The notes under the pieces are model-generated. The model saw nothing but the letters and a program-made list of their open reading frames with translations. It made no database searches and was not told the DNA's origin. Below, one piece after another: positions 1 through 6,553 of a stretch of 23,343 bases of DNA. Every line of letters starts with the position of its first letter. Position 1 is the first letter of the stretch. The stretch comes from Bacteroidales bacterium. Its GTDB lineage: Bacteria; Bacteroidota; Bacteroidia; Bacteroidales; Marinilabiliaceae. Both the position numbers and the translations under genes were made by a program. The stretch is taken from contig SFOL01000021.1 in assembly GCA_004552385.1 (NCBI GenBank), forward strand, positions 1-23,343, read 5' to 3'.

Positions 1-884
1 GTCGCCAACACACTGTTCGTACCCTCTCTCACCGTCTCCTTCACCATATACCACCTCGCTTTATCTTTCACATGCACCGTCGGGTCATACGCCAACGCAC
101 GTAGCTGACCCTTATTCTTTATCGTCTTGTCGAAATGAACGTCGGGGTAATCCCGCTCGAAATCTTCCAAAATGCGGTTCGCCACGGCAACCTGGGCGGC
201 TGTACCATCGGCGCCCCGCACCACTATACCGCACGCCAATCCCGTTCCGCTGATGGTCGTGAATATGCAAATGATACGGTCGTCCTCCTCCATTCGTTTC
301 CGTAGGGCGTCCATATCGACACCCTCATTCTCTTTCTTGTCGATGTCGAGGAATGTGAGGCGTTCATCTCCAAACGATTGTACGACGCACGGTGTTGCCC
401 CCTTGAGTTTGGCTGGCGACAGTGTAGCTCTCTTACCCATCCACGTGTCGTCTGGCGATCTTATCCACGCGATCAGCGTCTCAAACGAGGTATCCACCAC
501 CTCATTCCTCGCTTTGTAGGACTGACAAAGGCGGATAGATAGGGGCGGGGCGCCCAGTTGCTCAGATAATCCCACCTCGTGATACACATCCACACACACT
601 TTCTGCCGTGTAGGGACTCTCGGATGCGAAGCGCGATAACCTTTTACCCACGGCTCCCCCTTCAGCTCCTTCGCTACGGATAGGAACGAGACACTCTTTT
701 TACGGAACGGAGCGTAATGTTCATTGTGGATGTAGACGTTACCTGTCGTAAAGACATACCCACCGTAGGAGCCCGCCCCGCTCGGCTTGAACCGAACGGT
801 GTCGCCATCCACTTTGTACGGCACCTTTAGTTCGACGAGATAGTCCAGTACCACTTGTTGTTCTAGCGTGATTTGTTCGTTCAT
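1..884 (-). CDS. Primase-like protein with BT4734/VirE-type N-terminal domain (C-terminus outside window)
   Basis: The frame is open from the ATG at 884 to the window edge, giving 294 residues with no stop, so the gene is 3'-truncated by the window. An AGGAG and an AAAAGG lie just upstream of the ATG, 14 bases after the nuclease stop. Residues 176-185 read LTFLDIDKKE, residues 211-215 ISGTG, and residues 260-268 QLRALAYDP. This order (LDID, S-x-SGxG-like turn, then an R-x-x-x-x-YDP segment) is the pattern of the BT4734-like N-terminal domain found before VirE/primase-helicase domains in mobile elements. The first 110 residues are unassigned and show no zinc-binding cysteine cluster. By family it should act in DNA replication initiation or helicase loading. 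The catalytic part would lie beyond base 1 and cannot be seen. The family match is by motif recall only. Confidence 0.6.
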   Translation of the reverse strand, partial: MNEQITLEQQVVLDYLVELKVPYKVDGDTVRFKPSGAGSYGGYVFTTGNVYIHNEHYAPFRKKSVSFLSVAKELKGEPWVKGYRASHPRVPTRQKVCVDVYHEVGLSEQLGAPPLSIRLCQSYKARNEVVDTSFETLIAWIRSPDDTWMGKRATLSPAKLKGATPCVVQSFGDERLTFLDIDKKENEGVDMDALRKRMEEDDRIICIFTTISGTGLACGIVVRGADGTAAQVAVANRILEDFERDYPDVHFDKTIKNKGQLRALAYDPTVHVKDKARWYMVKETVREGTNSVLA

Positions 885-898
885 CCTTTTCTCTTCTC

Positions 899-1750
899 CT
901 ACCCCTCATCTTTGGGGTCAAATTTGAATTGGCATTCCTCAGGCGTGAGGAAATAGTCACTTGGTCGGCAAACCGAGCGCGTGCAGAACGTGCGTTTCTC
1001 ACACCATTTGCACGCGTGGATGTTCCCGTTCGCCAACTCTTCGTTGAAAACGGGGTTTGTCAGCCATACCGACATTGCCGCATCCAACGACTCGACGAAA
1101 GCGCATATCTCGTCGATGGTAATAGCATAAGTTCGCACGGGTTCGGCGATATTTTTTGGCTGTACAATCGTCTGCTCGAACGAGAAGTCGCCACAGTTCT
1201 CGCGTATCCACTCACAAATGGAGGATGGTGTGTCTAGGTCTCGCACCCCCTTGCGCCGCGCCATCGTGAGTAACATAGCGACGATGTAGAACGTCAGTTG
1301 GGGTGTGTCGGGATCGACGATGTGGCGACCGAACTTGTAGTCGAACACATGCACGCCCCCACGCCACACCACCATCGCGTCGTAATATCCGCCCAAGTTA
1401 TCCGGCGTGGATGAGAAGTGTTCGCCCATCGACACGTGCTGTTCGGTTTTCAGCACTGCTCCATCCGCCTCGTGCTCCTCCACGCACGACGCGATGGCAT
1501 CTCGGTAGAGCTCACCGCCCCGCACCATAGACGGCGTTACATCTTCCTCTTCTCCGACCTCCACAACCTCACCCCACGCCATCCGCTCCGCTATGTCGTG
1601 GGCGCGTTCGCCCTCTATGGCGGCAGTATTTGGGCTGTTGCCTACGACATCCCGTTCATCGGGACGATAAGAAATTGGGCAAATCAAAAAGCGCTTCATC
1701 TTTGACCCGCTCACTTCTGAATGCCCCCGCACCTGCATTTCATCTAGCAT
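899..1750 (-). CDS. DUF2800-type PD-(D/E)XK (RecB/Cas4-like) nuclease
   Basis: The protein has 283 residues. It shows the elements of a RecB-family nuclease: an N-terminal HSEVSGS segment and E-GERAHDIAE (about residues 46-55) as in DUF2800 proteins, Asp124 in GGYYDAM, the D-x-K motif as Asp137-Tyr-Lys139, and a Q-x-x-x-Y motif (Gln151, Tyr155). Four C-terminal cysteines (247, 250, 256, 261) are placed as in Cas4/AddB-like iron-sulfur nucleases. DUF2800 proteins are common in Firmicutes phages next to replication genes and are thought to process DNA ends during replication or recombination. The start at 1750 has GGAG seven bases upstream and overlaps the DUF3310 stop by 7 bases. A start at codon 5 is also possible. 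The fold assignment is firm; the exact role is inferred. Confidence 0.8.
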   Translation of the reverse strand: MLDEMQVRGHSEVSGSKMKRFLICPISYRPDERDVVGNSPNTAAIEGERAHDIAERMAWGEVVEVGEEEDVTPSMVRGGELYRDAIASCVEEHEADGAVLKTEQHVSMGEHFSSTPDNLGGYYDAMVVWRGGVHVFDYKFGRHIVDPDTPQLTFYIVAMLLTMARRKGVRDLDTPSSICEWIRENCGDFSFEQTIVQPKNIAEPVRTYAITIDEICAFVESLDAAMSVWLTNPVFNEELANGNIHACKWCEKRTFCTRSVCRPSDYFLTPEECQFKFDPKDEG

Positions 1751-2022
1751 GTTCCATCTCCATCCGCCTCACTTCGTCGCGTGATCGCCCTTTTCAAATA
1801 AAAAGCGGCTTTGAGTAGGTCTTTCACAGCCGCCTCGTGTTCCTTCTTACCAGCACGGCAAATGTATTTACACACTTGCCCTAAGTCGAAATCTAGATCA
1901 AACGCGTCGATCACGTCGATAGGCTCAATCTGCCGACCGCGGTAATACGTCCCTCGTGTCTCCTCGATATTAGAGGTGATATCTCTAAAGAGAATGTCAA
2001 TATCTTTTTTACCTTCGCACAT
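1744..2022 (-). CDS. DUF3310 family protein (phage nucleotide kinase-like)
   Basis: This small 92-residue protein has the DUF3310 signature: a Tyr-rich entry (TYYRG, residues 25-29), IEPIDVIDAF, then LDFDLGQVCKYICRAGKK and a closing LLKAAFYLKRAI helix. DUF3310 proteins are widespread in phages, often annotated as nucleotide kinase-like, but their biochemical role is not established. The ATG follows the amidase stop by one base, and an AGGAGAG sequence inside the end of the amidase gene serves as ribosome binding site. It therefore looks translationally coupled to the amidase and, through the 7-base overlap at its 3' end, to the nuclease. The context suggests the first gene of a DNA-metabolism block. 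Confidence 0.82.
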   Translation of the reverse strand: MCEGKKDIDILFRDITSNIEETRGTYYRGRQIEPIDVIDAFDLDFDLGQVCKYICRAGKKEHEAAVKDLLKAAFYLKRAITRRSEADGDGTC

Positions 2023-2023
2023 A

Positions 2024-2623
2024 CTACTCTCCTAGCTCTTTCGCCACTGCGGCAATAATGCGTTCCCACAAAGCGTCTCCACTTTGCTGTCCATCCTCAC
2101 CCTTGTATGAGACAAACGGGCGGGGGCACAGCTTTCCAGTAGCGTCAAAATGTCGCAATATCCGCGACGGTGGGATGTGATTGCGCCGACAAATATCCGC
2201 AAGTAGGTCGATGAGGCTACGGATGGTGCTGTCTGTACACCACCAATCCGCATCCGTCGCGTGCCGACTCGTCTTGTCCCGCTTCATGCAGCACACATCC
2301 ACACCGATGGAGCACCTGTTGCCTGTGAACGAAGCGGCGGCGGGCGTCTTATGCCATCCCTCTGCGTGCGCGGCGCCCCAATACTCCTCGACGGGCTGTC
2401 CATCCCCCACGTGCCAAGCGATGATGTACTCTGGCAAAGCGGGTACGACACGACCATTCAGGTCGATGATGTAGTGGCTACTCTGCGCACCGCGTTTTTC
2501 CCACGCTCGCAACACTCCCTCGGGGGTCGCCTCCGCCACACCCGTGTAATGAACGACGACGTGGGTCGGTGTCGCCGATCGCTTGCCACTATTGGCTAGC
2601 CTCCATTTGCATACTCTACTCAT
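2024..2623 (-). CDS. N-acetylmuramoyl-L-alanine amidase (endolysin, Amidase_2 type)
   Basis: The protein has 199 residues from the ATG at 2623, chosen because GAGGAGGA lies just upstream; an in-frame start 42 bases earlier lacks such a site and would run into the terminator. The zinc amidase (T7 lysozyme/PGRP-like) fold is indicated by His25 in VVVHYTG, the SHYIID strand, WHVGDG, and the C-terminal RHFDATGKLCPRP in which His158 and Cys166 complete the zinc site. It would cut the amide bond between muramic acid and L-alanine of peptidoglycan at the end of infection. There is no signal peptide and no separate cell-wall binding domain; the catalytic domain fills the whole chain. It sits directly after a holin-like gene, the usual lysis pairing, but has its own candidate promoter at 2683-2711. 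Confidence 0.92.
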   Translation of the reverse strand: MSRVCKWRLANSGKRSATPTHVVVHYTGVAEATPEGVLRAWEKRGAQSSHYIIDLNGRVVPALPEYIIAWHVGDGQPVEEYWGAAHAEGWHKTPAAASFTGNRCSIGVDVCCMKRDKTSRHATDADWWCTDSTIRSLIDLLADICRRNHIPPSRILRHFDATGKLCPRPFVSYKGEDGQQSGDALWERIIAAVAKELGE

Positions 2624-2647
2624 TGTTCTCCTCCTCGCGAACGAAAC

Positions 2648-2681
2648 GAAAAATGCGCACTCCACAATGGACTGCGCATTC
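2648..2681 (-). terminator. Intrinsic terminator after holin-like gene
   Basis: Read on the minus strand, AATGCGCA and TCC pair with GGA and TGCGCATT around a five-base loop, with one G/G mismatch, and the stem runs straight into a run of five T. It lies 28 bases downstream of the holin-like stop and upstream of the amidase, so it should end transcripts coming from the portal/holin side. Confidence 0.8.
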
Positions 2682-2682
2682 T

Positions 2683-2711
2683 TATTTACAAAGATTTTGT
2701 AAAAGTGTCAA
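2683..2711 (-). promoter_or_regulatory. Candidate amidase promoter with palindromic operator-like site
   Basis: On the minus strand there is a perfect TTGACA (2711-2706, overlapping the holin-like stop codon), a 17-base spacer, and a weak -10 TAAATA (2688-2683). Bases 2685-2703 form the palindrome TTTACAAAGATTTTGTAAA, with 8-base perfect arms and a 3-base centre. It fills the promoter spacer and touches the -10, the placement expected for a repressor operator. The start point would fall near 2676, inside the terminator stem. The -10 is poor, so the promoter call is moderate; the palindrome itself is read directly. Confidence 0.5.
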
Positions 2712-3136
2712 TGCCTTTTATCGGTGGGTGGGTCGTCGTCGGTGGAGTCGGCGGCTTTCGCCTCCACACAAGTCGTCACCACTGATGGGGTTTGTGGAGG
2801 TGGCGTATCCAAGACGACCCCACCTCCACCAGGCGTCTTCACATCTATCTTTCGATTGAGGTTGAGCCATCCATTTGAGAGCCACTTTTCTATTGACCGC
2901 ACAAGCACGAACCCACCAATAATGATGACCCCACCGCGAACGACAATATCCCGCGTCGTATCTGGAATGTGGGAAAAGTCCACCAACACACCACCCATTG
3001 CCACCGCGATGAACGCCACAAAGACTACTCTGAATGACGTTAAGGCGGGTTTCGTACATTTTAACATCGGCACTCCAAATCCCAACAACAAAAAGATGAT
3101 TATCATGCCTATTGCAGTCGCTACGCCTGACAACAT
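2708..3136 (-). CDS. Holin-like small membrane protein with three predicted membrane segments
   Basis: The protein has 142 residues from the ATG at 3136, selected because GAGGAGGG lies just upstream; the longer form starting at 3178 overlaps the portal gene and lacks this site. Three hydrophobic stretches are visible: residues about 3-22 (VATAIGMIIIFLLLGFG), about 35-54 (VVFVAFIAVAMGGVLV) and about 66-84 (VVRGGVIIIGGFVLV). A soluble, charged tail of about 55 residues, rich in Pro, Gly and Asp, follows. Three membrane segments, small size and a position immediately before the amidase fit a class I-type holin. No family signature was recognised, so it could instead be another phage membrane protein. 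A terminator follows its stop. Confidence 0.6.
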   Translation of the reverse strand: MLSGVATAIGMIIIFLLLGFGVPMLKCTKPALTSFRVVFVAFIAVAMGGVLVDFSHIPDTTRDIVVRGGVIIIGGFVLVRSIEKWLSNGWLNLNRKIDVKTPGGGGVVLDTPPPQTPSVVTTCVEAKAADSTDDDPPTDKRH

Positions 3137-3164
3137 ATCACCCTCCTCGATGCTTAGTTTAACA

Positions 3165-4559
3165 TTATCTATGGGCATTGTCTACGTGCCCACTTGCCGG
3201 ATTACCACTGGCGCCGCCAGTCTCTCCTGCGTTCGCGAAGTCGGAACGAACGAACTTCTGGATGAGACGCGAAACGTCTTCTCTGTTGTTGCGCTGTTGC
3301 TGAGACATGCGAATGGAGCGGGCGGCCAAGCGAATATTTTGGGAGTTGTCGATGGAGGATTCGTCCGCGAAGATTGCCTCGCTCGCAAGCAAATCCAACT
3401 CTTTCTCCACGTCTTTGACCCACGGCATGTTGGCGAGCATCGTGCGTGTGGACACAAGGTTTTGAGCCTGAGTGCAATTCATAATGGCGTCATTCTCGTT
3501 GACGATTGTGTTCAGCCCCCAGTTGATCTCCAATTCCTCAATCTCTTTCTCGCTCATCCCAATGGGGTTGACCTCTAGTGTGCGGCGTATCGCCTCCATC
3601 AACGTGTCGCACAACTGATGCGATTTGTTCTCTAGGTCTACGTATAACAGACGGAGAGCGACTGAGGATGTGTTGCCGATAACAGCTTTCGCCATGTCAA
3701 CCGCACATCCGATGTCGTATATGGCGTCATGCAACATCTCCAGTTGCTTGTCAGCCATTGTGAAATCCGTTTCGACCGCCATTTGCTCGCAATCCCCATC
3801 CGTGGCGATGCAAATGATGTTGTCCTCTCTCCAGCGCGAGATCAATTTGTCTGGGTCGTCCAAATAACCTTTAATCTTGAACGGGGCATTGGGCGCGTCG
3901 GCTAGGGCATCTTGCTTGCGGCTCCATAACAACTCATACGCGTCGATGTAGGGTCGGATGGTGTCGAACAGAGCGGGTTCGTCACTGTCGATGCGCGTGT
4001 ACCATTGAGGTCGTTCCACCTCGTCCGTTTGCCATGGTTCGATGCCCGTTGCAGTCCCATCCTCCAGTCGGAGCAACGGTTTTATGGCATCGACCCCAAT
4101 CCAGTTACCATCCAAATCCACACTCTCAGGCGGGTAACGGCGGAACTTACCATCTTTGTCCAGCCCCACGACCATCACACCGCATGTCACGTAGTCGGTC
4201 GCCGCCCTCCGTAACTCATACATGGTGAACTGCTTCTTTATCTGCGGCTTGTCGCACGAGTAGGGCTTCGCCAACACGTAATCCCGCCGCTGATTGACAA
4301 TGTGACCAAACAATCCCGACCGCAAACGCGCGTTCGATCTCTCTCCATCCACACCCACTTTCGTCATAAAGTGTTTGTCTTTGATGTCCGTTAGGTTGTG
4401 GTAGTACATTTGAGCAGTCACAATGCGTATATAGGGCGGTGTGGTCGTCCATCCCATCTTTTTTCGCACGTCCGACGACACTGGCGGGTTGATGTCTTTT
4501 GGTACATCTGGCTCGCCATTGTTCCAAACCGCCTTCGCCAGCTTGATCGACTCTGCCAT
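3165..4559 (-). CDS. Portal protein, SPP1 gp6-like
   Basis: The protein is 464 residues from the ATG at 4559. An ATG three codons earlier (4568) touches the AGGAG directly, so the second ATG, nine bases from it, is the better start. The order fits SPP1 gp6/PBSX-type portals: an N-terminal segment with a ligand-like TTPPYIRIVTAQMYYHNL, a wing rich in Asp and Trp in the middle, and near residues 295-312 GNTSSVALRLLYVDLENK, matching the GN-x-SG-x-ALK...LE-K segment of the family (stem/crown helices). The size is close to that of SPP1 portal (about 500). Twelve copies would form the DNA entry channel and dock the terminase. Unusually, no capsid, MuF or scaffold gene follows; a holin-like gene does. 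A terminator and a candidate promoter lie immediately upstream. Confidence 0.85.
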   Translation of the reverse strand: MAESIKLAKAVWNNGEPDVPKDINPPVSSDVRKKMGWTTTPPYIRIVTAQMYYHNLTDIKDKHFMTKVGVDGERSNARLRSGLFGHIVNQRRDYVLAKPYSCDKPQIKKQFTMYELRRAATDYVTCGVMVVGLDKDGKFRRYPPESVDLDGNWIGVDAIKPLLRLEDGTATGIEPWQTDEVERPQWYTRIDSDEPALFDTIRPYIDAYELLWSRKQDALADAPNAPFKIKGYLDDPDKLISRWREDNIICIATDGDCEQMAVETDFTMADKQLEMLHDAIYDIGCAVDMAKAVIGNTSSVALRLLYVDLENKSHQLCDTLMEAIRRTLEVNPIGMSEKEIEELEINWGLNTIVNENDAIMNCTQAQNLVSTRTMLANMPWVKDVEKELDLLASEAIFADESSIDNSQNIRLAARSIRMSQQQRNNREDVSRLIQKFVRSDFANAGETGGASGNPASGHVDNAHR

Positions 4560-4575
4560 ATCTTTCATCTCCTAT

Positions 4576-4616
4576 ATGTAAAAATAAAAGGCGCCCCAAT
4601 TGTGGGACGCCTTTTT
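4576..4616 (-). terminator. Intrinsic terminator between RHH gene and portal
   Basis: On the minus strand AAAAGGCGTCCC pairs with GGGGCGCCTTTT around a six-base loop, with one G-U wobble, followed by ATTTTT. On the plus strand that wobble becomes an A/C mismatch, so the signal is better formed for minus-strand transcripts. It begins 24 bases after the ribbon-helix-helix stop and ends 8 bases before the portal ribosome binding site. Confidence 0.85.
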
Positions 4617-4623
4617 TATAGCA
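4615..4623 (-). promoter_or_regulatory. Candidate extended -10 promoter for portal
   Basis: The minus strand reads TGC-TATAAA, an extended -10 element (TGn plus a five-of-six match to TATAAT). No good -35 is visible 17 bases upstream, which extended -10 promoters can tolerate. The start point would fall near 4608, within the 5' arm of the terminator, so transcripts begun here could not form that hairpin and would read into the portal. The element is short and could be chance. Confidence 0.4.
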
Positions 4624-4640
4624 TAGAAATGGTCACTTAT

Positions 4641-5054
4641 CTACTCACCAAAGAGAGCCGCCAACTGCTCATCCAAATCGTCATTCACCGTAGGAGCTTC
4701 CTCTTTCTGCTCCTCTTTCGTCTCTTCGACTTTCTCCTCGACGACGCCACCATCCCTCTCCTTTTCCTCCAACAACACTTCTGTAATGGGGCGCGTGTCG
4801 CTCGTCGGGAATATCGGGGTCGGCTCTTTGATACCGACAAATTCCATCGCCGTTCTAGGTGTAGACGCCTCGATCGAGATGTTAGGTTTATTGTCTTCAC
4901 ACGCCAACGCTCTCGACACGAGATTGCGCACGTATGTGGCGATAGGTGTTCCGATAACATCGCACACCGCCGCCAACGTGGCGTATGTGTCGCCGTCAAA
5001 TGTGACGCCCACTAAATGTTTGTCTGGCATTGGCTTTCTTCCCCGTTTACACAT
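4641..5054 (-). CDS. Ribbon-helix-helix DNA-binding protein with acidic C-terminal tail
   Basis: The protein is 137 residues, with AGGAG nine bases before the ATG at 5054. Residues about 12-50 have the Arc/CopG ribbon-helix-helix pattern: a basic start (KRGRKPMPDK), a short strand (LVGVTF), a helix (DTYATLAAVCDVIG), a turn (TP) and a second helix (ATYVRNLVSRALA). The remainder is low complexity and very acidic, with Glu/Lys stretches (EEKERDGGVVEEKVEETKEE) and an Asp/Glu-rich end. Such proteins bind DNA operators as dimers. It lies between large terminase and portal, where a small terminase often sits, but it does not resemble XtmA-type small terminases. It may be an autoregulator of its own upstream element or a packaging accessory protein. 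Its transcription unit appears monocistronic: promoter near 5180, terminator near 4600. Confidence 0.65.
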   Translation of the reverse strand: MCKRGRKPMPDKHLVGVTFDGDTYATLAAVCDVIGTPIATYVRNLVSRALACEDNKPNISIEASTPRTAMEFVGIKEPTPIFPTSDTRPITEVLLEEKERDGGVVEEKVEETKEEQKEEAPTVNDDLDEQLAALFGE

Positions 5055-5070
5055 TGTTGTTCTCTCCTAA

Positions 5071-5174
5071 GGGTTGGTGTTGGAGCGTGGGGCGCGACAA
5101 CCGCCCCCACGACCAAGCATGAACGAACGCTCAAATGGGCACGCCTACCCAAGTGGCTACGGGGTATAACCTAC
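5071..5174 (-). promoter_or_regulatory. Structured leader upstream of RHH gene (copy 2 of a shared element)
   Basis: This non-coding stretch between the large terminase stop and the ribbon-helix-helix ATG can form a strong hairpin at about 5080-5117: TTGG, GTGGGG and GCG pair with CGC, CCCCAC and CCAA around a short loop, with small bulges. No T-run follows, so it is not a terminator. It shares three short blocks with the leader upstream of the chaperone gene, in the same order (plus strand): GGGTTGGTG at 5071, GAACGAA at 5121, and TATAACCTAC at 5165. It looks like a 5' untranslated regulatory element or a protein-binding site. Confidence 0.5.
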
Positions 5175-5196
5175 ACACTTAATTTAAATTTGTCAA
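5168..5196 (-). promoter_or_regulatory. Candidate promoter upstream of RHH gene
   Basis: The minus strand carries a perfect TTGACA at 5196-5191, a 17-base AT-rich spacer that includes the palindrome AATTTAAATT (5181-5190), and TAGGTT at the -10 position. It lies 10 bases after the large terminase stop, which is itself followed by a run of eight T without a clear hairpin. The -35 and spacing are good and the -10 is weak. Confidence 0.5.
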
Positions 5197-5206
5197 GAAA
5201 AAAAAA

Positions 5207-6553
5207 TTATTCCGCGTCTATGGCATACCGACGGGACATGCGCATTTGATTGTGGCGCCGCAATTCAGCCATAAATTTCGTGTCGAACGCCTCTTCTTGT
5301 GACATGGCGTAACGCATGGCGTCGAGCCCGTGATCCTCTTGATAGTCGTCTGGCTCGTCGATCCACCCCTCGTCGCGTGGGTTCTTTTTCCAACGGTAAC
5401 TCGCAATCTCTCGAATGAATTGCTCGCAGTGCCTCTCGATCACGATGGTGTACTCTTTGCACCGCTCTATCCCAACGATAACGCTACCAGCCCCTTTCTT
5501 AACCGCGTCGATACGTCGCACGCCGTTTCGCCTGATCTCCTCGATCGCCATCTGGTGGGAACTGTCTGCGAGAATGGGACACTCGGCAATCCCCATTCGC
5601 CTGCACGCCTCGGCAATCTCTGTGGAGACTTTCGCGTAGAGATAGACGGCATCGCACACGTATATGAGGCGTTTTTCCCTGTTCACCGCCAGTTTCACAA
5701 TGGCGGTCGGGCTCTCGACAAACCCGAAGTCCATTCCATATCTGTACACCCAACCGTCGCCGAACTTTTGCGTCCATGCGAACGATTCGATGCGCCATTT
5801 CGTGTAGATGATACCGCCGTTCGTGCCCCATTCGCCCATCGCGACCACACGATAGCGATCTGGGTCGAACCGCCGCAACCTCTCCATCTCGTAGAGAAAC
5901 GACTCATCCAAAAACTCGTTGCAGTCGAAATTGCGGGTGATGGCGAGTATTTGCCCATCTTCCGACAACCCGTCTGATCCTACGTGGTCGTAGAATCTCT
6001 TTTTCAGCCAATGGTCTGGGACAGCGGGGTTGAACGTGAATGTGTGCTGGTAAAACAGCGGTTCGGGCAAGCTACCACGAATGGACATGTTGACCGTCTC
6101 AACATCCTCGTAAAAGGCAATCTCAAATGCCTCTTCCCACCACACCCAACAGAGGTTGCCGACGGCGGCTGTGATGGACTTGATACGTGCGGATGAGTCC
6201 ATCCCACGGAATAGTATCTTCTGCCCTGTGGGTCGAAAGACAATCTGCATGGGGTTTCGGCATGGCTTCCACAAGTGCTCGACCCCCAACTTGTTGATTG
6301 CCCACATAAGCTGGGTGTAGGTCGTATCCATGTGGTCGACCTTATAGGCGCGGATGACGAGCAAGTTAGCCATCACCCCGTAACGATAGTAGTAGTACAT
6401 CATGTTGTAGATATACCACAATGCCGTCGTCGTGGACTTTTTCGAGCCACGCCCGCCTTTCACGAGGCGGTATCGCCCTTTGAAGTTCCAAAACTCCTCA
6501 TAGCCGCCGCCTACGATGTTGCGTATGGATACAGCATGTGCGGCGTCACTCAT
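5207..6553 (-). CDS. Terminase large subunit, PBSX XtmB-like
   Basis: The protein is 448 residues from the ATG at 6553, which overlaps the outer spanin stop by 8 bases; a longer reading would extend into that gene. The ATPase domain has Walker A KGGRGSKKS (residues 32-40), Walker B LCWVWWEE (134-141, catalytic Glu) and a coupling-motif-like TFNP (173-176). The RNase H-like nuclease domain follows, with the catalytic aspartates in YGMDFGF (Asp275), ILADSS and DHGLDAMRYAM. KGGRGSKKS and DFGF are typical of the PBSX/SPP1-like terminase group. It pumps DNA into the prohead through the portal and cuts the concatemer. It lies downstream of tail and spanin genes rather than next to a small terminase. 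Confidence 0.95.
   Translation of the reverse strand: MSDAAHAVSIRNIVGGGYEEFWNFKGRYRLVKGGRGSKKSTTTALWYIYNMMYYYYRYGVMANLLVIRAYKVDHMDTTYTQLMWAINKLGVEHLWKPCRNPMQIVFRPTGQKILFRGMDSSARIKSITAAVGNLCWVWWEEAFEIAFYEDVETVNMSIRGSLPEPLFYQHTFTFNPAVPDHWLKKRFYDHVGSDGLSEDGQILAITRNFDCNEFLDESFLYEMERLRRFDPDRYRVVAMGEWGTNGGIIYTKWRIESFAWTQKFGDGWVYRYGMDFGFVESPTAIVKLAVNREKRLIYVCDAVYLYAKVSTEIAEACRRMGIAECPILADSSHQMAIEEIRRNGVRRIDAVKKGAGSVIVGIERCKEYTIVIERHCEQFIREIASYRWKKNPRDEGWIDEPDDYQEDHGLDAMRYAMSQEEAFDTKFMAELRRHNQMRMSRRYAIDAE

Noticed and set aside
2724..3578. Plus-strand open frame of 284 codons
   Set aside because: It lies antisense over the holin-like and portal genes, has no family resemblance and is explained as a shadow of the minus-strand coding frames.
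4398..5015. Plus-strand open frame of 205 codons with Leu/Phe-rich stretches
   Set aside because: The hydrophobic runs are the reverse reading of the Glu/Lys-rich tail of the RHH protein, and the frame crosses a terminator.
5140..5170. tRNA-Tyr-like stretch on the plus strand (TACCCAAGTGGCTACGGGG resembles a tRNA D-arm)
   Set aside because: No acceptor stem, anticodon stem or T-arm can be drawn around it; the following bases do not pair as an anticodon stem.
5197..5207. Run of eight T after the large terminase stop as a terminator
   Set aside because: No GC-rich hairpin precedes it; an AT-rich region feeding a promoter is the simpler reading.
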